Shown: positions 33,123-37,435 of the stretch, piece after piece
Layout: each line of letters starts with the position of its first letter
Position numbering within the stretch: the first letter of the stretch is position 1
Assembly (NCBI RefSeq): GCF_001813295.1
Contig: NZ_KV812021.1
Span: 1 to 37,435 of the forward strand
Length of the DNA: 37,435 bases
Direction of reading: 5' to 3'
Origin: Streptococcus sp. HMSC072G04
GTDB taxonomy: Bacteria; Bacillota; Bacilli; Lactobacillales; Streptococcaceae
Position numbers and translations under genes: made by a program
The notes under the pieces: generated by a model
The model's input: the letters and a program-made list of their open reading frames with translations, nothing else
Databases searched by the model: none
Told to the model about the DNA's origin: nothing

Positions 33123-33326
33123 TTAGTTGTCGTCTTTATGAAAGATATTTTTAACGCCCTTGATCGCTCCTTCAACAGCTTCTTTTGCATCTTCAGCAAC
33201 TTCTTTTGCTTTTGAAGCAACTTTTTCAGCAGTGCCTTCAGCTTCTGTTTTTTTATCGCCGGTTAATTTACCGAAGCCTTCTTTAACAGAGCCTTTTACT
33301 TGGTTCAATTTTTCTTCTAATGACAT
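33123..33326 (-). CDS. CsbD family stress-response protein
   Basis: 67 aa. The N-terminal part [29 protein letters not shown] is the CsbD signature; the remainder is Ala/Lys/Glu-rich helix ([18 protein letters not shown]), so the protein is probably a small, largely helical and partly disordered protein. CsbD proteins are general-stress proteins in Bacillus without a known biochemical role. GGAGGTGAC precedes the ATG. A clear promoter is not visible in the upstream AT-rich DNA. First chromosomal gene to the right of the island. Confidence 0.9.
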   Translation of the reverse strand: MSLEEKLNQVKGSVKEGFGKLTGDKKTEAEGTAEKVASKAKEVAEDAKEAVEGAIKGVKNIFHKDDN

Positions 33327-33591
33327 AGCGTCACCTCCATGAAGTTAGTCGTTTATTTCTCTGAATACAATACAGTTGATTTAAAAAAATGAAAAATATT
33401 CGTCTCAGATTAGAATGAGTATATTCTTTTAAAAATTGATAGTCAAATTTTTGCTACGGTATTCTGAAAGCAGGATCGATTTTTGATCTGAAGGCAAATC
33501 GTGACCGACTAATAAGTCACGATATTTCGTTTTTCCAGCAAAGATTTGAAACGAAAGAAGCAAAAACTTTTCTGTCTCCAATGAAATAAAT
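33327..33591. other. Intergenic region between the CsbD and rhomboid genes
   Basis: 265 bp without a convincing gene. ATCGTGAC/GTCACGAT forms an 8-bp stem near 33500-33525 followed by TTTCGTTTTT, terminator-like on the plus strand, but no gene upstream needs it. A 62-codon minus-strand reading frame here lacks a ribosome-binding site and recognisable sequence. Confidence 0.4.
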
Positions 33592-33600
33592 GGTATAATG
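33592..33600 (+). promoter_or_regulatory. Promoter of the rhomboid-family gene, extended -10
   Basis: TGG-TATAAT, 51 bp before the chosen ATG; the -35 is weak. Confidence 0.65.
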
Positions 33601-33651
33601 GTCGTGAATGGAGACACCGTAACGCTGTTTTTTGAAAAAGAGAAGATAAAT

Positions 33652-34251
33652 ATGAAAAGAATCCTTACAACCTACCCTGTCATCAGTACTTTAGCTCTAA
33701 TCTGTTTATTGCTCGGTCTATTGACTTCCTTTTATGGGGATGCTATGTATGACCTGTTGGCCTTTCATTCGAAGCCAGTCTATGCTTGGCAATATGTCAG
33801 TGGGACCCTGATGCACGGTAGTAAAGGAGCCCCTATCTGGTTTTTATGGGTCCATTTGTTGTTAAATGGACTTATGATCCTTCCCTTCGGAGGATTGTTA
33901 GAAAGAAAAAGAGGCTCCAGACAAGTCTTGATTGTTTTTGTGACGGCGACAGTCTTCTCTTCCATCGTTTTTCACCTCTTAACCCAGGGGCGGGACATTC
34001 AGGCAACAGGGATCTCTGCTGTAGGATACGCCTTTGTAACCGGTGGAGTCATGCTCCTGCCAAACGTGTGGAAAGAATTTTTACGTACCGTAAAATGGTT
34101 TTATCTATTCTTAATTTTTCTATCTGGTCTCATGCTCTTACCAGTAATCACCGGATGGATCTCAACGCTATTGCATCTTTCGGGGATTGCAAGTTATCTA
34201 TTGGTCTTTATCGGAAGTAAAGGCTTGAAGAGGAGAAGCAAAGGTTCCTGA
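33652..34251 (+). CDS. Rhomboid-family intramembrane serine protease (divergent)
   Basis: 199 aa from the ATG at 33652; an upstream in-frame ATG at 33598 is rejected because it overlaps the -10. About six hydrophobic helices. The rhomboid layout is visible: WVHLLLNGLMILPFGGLLERKRGSR, broken as WVHLLLNG and FGGLLE (His68, Asn72), then GISA with the putative nucleophile Ser122, and a His175 in the last-but-one helix (LLHLSGIASYLL). The motif is GIS rather than the usual GxSG, so activity is likely but not certain. A weak purine-rich site (AGAGAAG) precedes the ATG. Substrates unknown. Followed by its own terminator. Confidence 0.75.
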   Translation: MKRILTTYPVISTLALICLLLGLLTSFYGDAMYDLLAFHSKPVYAWQYVSGTLMHGSKGAPIWFLWVHLLLNGLMILPFGGLLERKRGSRQVLIVFVTATVFSSIVFHLLTQGRDIQATGISAVGYAFVTGGVMLLPNVWKEFLRTVKWFYLFLIFLSGLMLLPVITGWISTLLHLSGIASYLLVFIGSKGLKRRSKGS

Positions 34252-34284
34252 TATAGTAAACGCAGATAGGGTCATTCCTAACAG

Positions 34285-34315
34285 ACGCTCAAGAGAAGAA
34301 TCTTGGGTGTTTTTT
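34285..34315 (+). terminator. Terminator of the rhomboid-family gene
   Basis: ACGCTCAAGA/TCTTGGGTGT stem with G-U pairs, 6-nt loop and five Ts. Confidence 0.75.
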
Positions 34316-34357
34316 GCTAGGAAAAATTTCTCTGAATCCTTTTAGTCGAACCTATCA

Positions 34358-34386
34358 TTGAATCATGGATAGTTGTATGCTATAAT
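34358..34386 (+). promoter_or_regulatory. Promoter of the oxidoreductase-tetR operon
   Basis: TTGAAT (34358-34363), 17-bp spacer with TGC extension, and a perfect TATAAT (34381-34386). Confidence 0.85.
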
Positions 34387-34390
34387 AATC

Positions 34391-34416
34391 TAAAATTGAG
34401 TGATCACTCAATTTTA
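34391..34416. promoter_or_regulatory. Probable TetR operator, perfect 26-bp palindrome
   Basis: Half-site TAAAATTGAGTGA (34391-34403) and its exact reverse complement at 34404-34416. It begins 4 bp after the -10 and covers the transcription start, where repressor binding would block the operon. The TetR-family gene is the last gene of this operon, so autoregulation is likely. Confidence 0.85.
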
Positions 34417-34435
34417 CAATGGAGGTATGTATTGT

Positions 34436-35443
34436 ATGACTGTAAAAGCGGTTCAATTTCACCGATTTGGTAATATAGATGTCTTAGAATTAGCAGAAGT
34501 AGAACCAGAACCACTAAAGGAAAATCAAGTGAGGCTCAAGGTAGCTGCCGTAGGATTAAATCCGGTGGATTATAAAATTTTTGAGGGTGTTAAACAGCTT
34601 CGGATGTTATCCCTTTTAATGAAACTAAGGCATCCTAGTAGATGGTTTGAGAAAACTTCTTCTTTATTCCCTAGAGGCGTTGCACGTGATTTTGCTGGGA
34701 CAATCATTGAAGTAGGTAAGAGTGTGACTCAGTTTTCGGTAGGAGATAGAGTCTTTGGGACGATTATAAGTGCACCTGGTCTTGGTTCAAAAAGAGGAGC
34801 ATTAGCAACTGAGATTTGTGTGAAGGAGACGGAGATCGCTTCTATGCCATCTAATATTGATTTTCTGCATGGCTCAGTCTTGGGGGTTAGTTCCTTAACG
34901 GTAGGAGGAGCTTTTCGAAAAATTAATATTGGAACTAAGGATACAATTGTCATTTCAGGTGCATCTGGAGGAATTGGATCGATTGCAGTACAATATGCTG
35001 TTTCAAAAGGTGCCAGAGTTATTGGAATAGCTAGTGCTGGTAATGCGGACTACCTCAGATCGATCGGTGCCATCCCGATTTCCTATCATGAATCGATCAA
35101 AGAAAAAATTCAAGAACTTTCAGGAGTAACTGTTACCAAGATGTTGGATTGTTATGGGGGAGACTATGTAAAATTAGGCTTCCAATTGGGTTTGCGAGGT
35201 GATCAAATTGCTACCCTGGTTCCATCTCCTTCTGCTATCTTGAAAGGAGCTCAATTTACAGGCCCACGGCATTCACAATATGATGACTTCCTATCACTTG
35301 CAGAACTTGTTTCCAAAGGGGAAATTTCAGTTCGTTTGGATAAAATCTATCCATTTTCATTATCCGAAATAAAAGAAGCATACAAGGATCTTGAAAAAGG
35401 GCATACCAGAGGAAAACGTGTGATTGTGATTCAAGAGGAGTGA
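34436..35443 (+). CDS. NADP-dependent oxidoreductase, MDR (quinone oxidoreductase-like) family
   Basis: 335 aa. The ATG at 34436 is placed 10 nt after GGAGG; an in-frame ATG at 34427 is too close to that site. The N-terminal GroES-like domain (about 1-140) has VGLNPVDYK and FAGTIIEVG with VGDRVFG, followed by the Rossmann nucleotide-binding domain with SGASGGIGSIAVQYA near residue 175. The catalytic zinc ligands of true alcohol dehydrogenases are absent, as in quinone oxidoreductases and enoyl reductases. Controlled by the palindrome in front and the TetR gene 13 bp after its stop, so it is probably induced by a reactive or toxic small molecule; the substrate is unknown. Confidence 0.88.
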   Translation: MTVKAVQFHRFGNIDVLELAEVEPEPLKENQVRLKVAAVGLNPVDYKIFEGVKQLRMLSLLMKLRHPSRWFEKTSSLFPRGVARDFAGTIIEVGKSVTQFSVGDRVFGTIISAPGLGSKRGALATEICVKETEIASMPSNIDFLHGSVLGVSSLTVGGAFRKINIGTKDTIVISGASGGIGSIAVQYAVSKGARVIGIASAGNADYLRSIGAIPISYHESIKEKIQELSGVTVTKMLDCYGGDYVKLGFQLGLRGDQIATLVPSPSAILKGAQFTGPRHSQYDDFLSLAELVSKGEISVRLDKIYPFSLSEIKEAYKDLEKGHTRGKRVIVIQEE

Positions 35444-35456
35444 GGAGGAAAGGAAA

Positions 35457-36092
35457 ATGGTTGATCTAAATCAAGCTTGTGTTCGTCATATTCAACTCAT
35501 GAGATTGAGTGATAAACAAAAACGTGTTCTAATTGCCAGTTTAACCTTGTTTTCTGAAATCGGTTTTGAAAAAACTACATCGCTTGACATTGCACGCCGA
35601 GCGGAAGTATCAGAAGGGACTGTTTTTAGCTATTTTAAAACAAAAGAAGGCATACTCAATGCGCTTCTTCTCTTGTTTTTTGATCAGGTCATACCTGAAA
35701 CAATTGAATTGTTTACTGATCAAAAAGTTCTGTGTAACGATGAAAGTGTTACAGTTTTTTTTCGGAGTATGATCGAAGATCGACTAAATTTTCTGATCAA
35801 CAATAGAGATATTATTAAAATTCTCTTTTCAAGGTGTTTAATTGATTCATCTTGGTTTGAAAAAACAGAGAGCATTGTTCAGAACAATATTGTAACGCCA
35901 CTCAATCCTATTTTAGATAACTATAAGGTGAAAGGGGAGCTGGTTAATTGGCCTAACGAACGAATCATTCGTAATATTATCTCCTTAATGCTATCTTATG
36001 CTGTGCCATCCATACTAAATAGTAAAGCAATTGATGTGGGAAAAGTTTCAGATGAGATGATTGAAATTCTAGCGAATAGGATAGTCTTGTGA
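35457..36092 (+). CDS. TetR/AcrR family transcriptional regulator
   Basis: 211 aa. The N-terminal DNA-binding domain carries the TetR helix-turn-helix: LTLFSEIGFEKTTSLDIA then RRAEVSEGTVFSYFKTKEGI (residues of about 25-68). The C-terminal 140 residues are helical and variable, the ligand-binding and dimer part. AGGAGGAAAGG precedes the ATG. As the second gene after the oxidoreductase, with a 26-bp palindrome over the shared promoter, it most likely represses its own operon until an effector binds. The ligand is unknown. Confidence 0.92.
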   Translation: MVDLNQACVRHIQLMRLSDKQKRVLIASLTLFSEIGFEKTTSLDIARRAEVSEGTVFSYFKTKEGILNALLLLFFDQVIPETIELFTDQKVLCNDESVTVFFRSMIEDRLNFLINNRDIIKILFSRCLIDSSWFEKTESIVQNNIVTPLNPILDNYKVKGELVNWPNERIIRNIISLMLSYAVPSILNSKAIDVGKVSDEMIEILANRIVL

Positions 36093-36180
36093 TTCCTATT
36101 TTATACTAACGATGTTACAGTGAGAGAATTCTGATTTTAGTTCAATAAGGAGCTCAAAAAATGAAATGAACTCCTCTTCC

Positions 36181-36209
36181 TTGACTCTTCCTCTACCGGG
36201 CCGTATAAT
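36181..36209 (+). promoter_or_regulatory. Promoter of the VanZ-RDD gene
   Basis: TTGACT (36181-36186), 17-bp spacer and a perfect TATAAT (36204-36209). Confidence 0.85.
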
Positions 36210-36226
36210 ATTCTATATCAATGAAG

Positions 36227-36260
36227 AAATCACCTTTTGTCATTGTGCAAAGGGTGATTT
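36227..36260 (+). promoter_or_regulatory. Leader hairpin ahead of the VanZ-RDD gene
   Basis: A 13-bp stem with one G-U pair (AAATCACCTTTTG/CAAAGGGTGATTT) and an 8-nt loop, lying within the first 50 nt of the transcript and followed by TATAACG, so it is not a standard terminator. It may stabilise the mRNA or affect translation of the ATG 24 bp later. Confidence 0.5.
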
Positions 36261-36283
36261 TATAACGAAAAAAAGGAGACACA

Positions 36284-37405
36284 ATGGGGTATATCTCTAC
36301 TATTAAAACGGCTGTTCAGCTCTTTCCTTTCCTGGCATTTTTGCTGACCTTGCCCTACATGATTTTGAATTATCGAAAATATGGCTCGGTCAATAAATTG
36401 CGGGTGCTGATTTTCTATTCTTTTATGCTTTACTTGATGACGGTCTATTTCTTGGTGATCTTGCCTCTGCCAGATCCAAGTAAGATTCATACTAGCTACT
36501 CGGAAATGGTCAATCTCCATCCCTTTGCTTTTCTAGTGGATTTTTTCAAGGAGAGCCCCTTTGATTTAGCGCAGACTGGTACTTGGATTCAAGCCCTTAA
36601 GCATCCAACTTTTTATGTGCCTGCCTTTAATATTCTGATGTTGATTCCTTTTGGGATGTATCTACGCTATTATTTCAAGTGTGGTTTTAAGAAAACGATT
36701 CTCCTGACAGCCCTCTTTAGTCTCTTTTTGGAGCTAACCCAGTTATCAGGTCTCTACTTTCTATATTCGGGCCCTTACCGCCTAGCAGATGTCGATGATA
36801 TTATTCAAAATACCACTGGTGGTGGAGTGGGTTATCTGCTTGGTTGGTTCCTAGTTTGGTTATTGCCGACACGAGATGAAATTGACGAACATTCTTTCCG
36901 AGTAGGAACCAGAGTATCTGGTTTCCGGATGGGTCTTGCCTTCTTGATCGACTTTGTGATGCTATCCTTGCTTTACGCGGTAATCGAGCGTTTAGAGACG
37001 GTTCCTTATGTAGCGGTTTTGGCTGTCTATTTTGCCTTGATTCCCTTGTGGCGTGGCAAAACCTTGGGAATGGCTTTATTGAAATTCCGCTTGCATTTTG
37101 ACAAGCAAAAATGGCTTCGCACCATCTGGCGGGGAATCCTGGTAGTAGGTTATTTCTATCTGATTCCTCAAGGGTTGTTCTATTTGATTTCGCTCTTGAA
37201 TAGCGATTTGACGGACAATTCCCTCTTAACCCTGTCCATGATTTTATTGCTCTTCTTTGTGGTTTTATTGTACCTAATTCTCACTCTTGCCATCGTCTTA
37301 CTCAATCGTCGCTTTCCGTTTGATCGTCTAGCTGGAGCTGAGTATGAGAGTACGGTGCGCGTGAAGAAAGAGCTCTTAAAAGATGAAACTGAATCGTCAA
37401 AATAG
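36284..37405 (+). CDS. VanZ-RDD fusion membrane protein
   Basis: 373 aa, strongly hydrophobic. The N-terminal part (about 1-200) is a VanZ-like domain with five or so helices, including VNLHPFAFLVDF, FNILMLIPFGMYLRY and the ADVDDIIQNTTGG motif that is characteristic of VanZ. The C-terminal part (about 208-350) is an RDD domain: the motif RxxxGFRMGLAFLIDFVMLSLLYA, broken here as GFRMGLAFLIDF, and later WRGKTLGMALLKFRL. VanZ in enterococci gives low-level teicoplanin resistance; RDD proteins are often transporters or membrane anchors. AAAGGAGAC precedes the ATG. It has its own promoter and leader hairpin. Role in this organism unknown; antibiotic resistance should not be assumed. Confidence 0.88.
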   Translation: MGYISTIKTAVQLFPFLAFLLTLPYMILNYRKYGSVNKLRVLIFYSFMLYLMTVYFLVILPLPDPSKIHTSYSEMVNLHPFAFLVDFFKESPFDLAQTGTWIQALKHPTFYVPAFNILMLIPFGMYLRYYFKCGFKKTILLTALFSLFLELTQLSGLYFLYSGPYRLADVDDIIQNTTGGGVGYLLGWFLVWLLPTRDEIDEHSFRVGTRVSGFRMGLAFLIDFVMLSLLYAVIERLETVPYVAVLAVYFALIPLWRGKTLGMALLKFRLHFDKQKWLRTIWRGILVVGYFYLIPQGLFYLISLLNSDLTDNSLLTLSMILLLFFVVLLYLILTLAIVLLNRRFPFDRLAGAEYESTVRVKKELLKDETESSK

Positions 37406-37435
37406 AGAGAGTGGGACAGAAATCGGTAATTCGTT
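37406..37435 (+). repeat. Possible start of a dispersed streptococcal repeat, cut by the window end
   Basis: AGAGAGTGGGACAGAAATCG follows the stop codon. I recall GTGGGACAGAAATCG-type sequences as common intergenic repeats in oral streptococci, often with a matching inverted CGATTTC...GTCCCAC part, which would lie beyond the window. No second copy exists here, so this rests on memory. Confidence 0.3.

Noticed and set aside
33429..33617. 62-codon minus-strand reading frame between csbD and the rhomboid gene
   Set aside because: No ribosome-binding site, overlaps the rhomboid promoter and shows no recognisable sequence.
36139..36172. AGGAGCTCA/TGAACTCCT hairpin after tetR, considered as a terminator
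   Set aside because: The stem has a mismatch and no T-run follows; too weak to list as a terminator.

Overview
The window looks like chromosomal DNA of an oral Streptococcus of the mitis/sanguinis/parasanguinis type. The grounds are gene families and order: rpsO, DUF4649, pepF, pnp-cysE-cysS-mrnC, msmK with a GH13 alpha-glucosidase, LPXTG surface proteins, rlmB-rae1-degV and rplM-rpsI, with moderate G+C and CcpA-type cre sites. The species cannot be fixed from this sequence alone. I see no tRNA or rRNA gene, CRISPR array, intact insertion sequence, integrase or transposase.

Layout. 1-2320: a sortase-anchored adhesin with an Ig-like head, three CnaB-type repeats, a Pro/Thr stalk and LPSTG. 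2430-3343: rpsO, then a 525-bp gene-free stretch holding a 128-bp near-palindromic element and four tandem terminators. 3344-5181: DUF4649 protein and thioredoxin, convergent with an Excalibur-domain lipoprotein and an overlapping membrane-anchored thioredoxin-like protein. 5191-9256: oligoendopeptidase F divergent from two lipoproteins with matching N-termini. 9257-16728: pnp, cysE, double-GNAT protein, nucleoside phosphorylase, cysS, mrnC and a PucR-type regulator, closely packed on one strand. 16740-24039: a carbohydrate/surface block (msmK, GH13 glucosidase, a wall-anchored M14 carboxypeptidase, an aromatic-acid-exporter-like membrane protein), with cre-like sites before msmK and the carboxypeptidase. 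24121-27327: rlmB (apparently leaderless), rae1, degV, then rplM-rpsI behind an L13-type leader.

The most interesting part is 27222-33015. The 3' end of rpsI plus its terminator (106 bp) is repeated in direct orientation at 32909-33014, about 5.6 kb downstream. The DNA between is visibly AT-richer and holds a consensus promoter and a tight three-gene operon: a protein with an N-terminal QxK-type restriction-endonuclease-like domain, a small acidic middle protein, and an SMC/Rad50-like ABC ATPase with a CxxC motif between coiled coils. This architecture matches the predicted ABC three-component (ABC-3C) conflict systems. I read it as a putative anti-phage or anti-plasmid island inserted at the rpsI 3' end. 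No integrase remains in the window, so it is either a remnant or a cassette exchanged by flanking recombination.

From 33057 ordinary chromosome resumes: a CsbD-like protein, a rhomboid-family membrane protein, an MDR-family oxidoreductase whose promoter is followed by a perfect 26-bp palindrome and whose operon ends with a TetR regulator (likely autoregulated), and a VanZ-RDD fusion membrane protein. The last 30 bases may begin a dispersed streptococcal repeat cut by the window edge.
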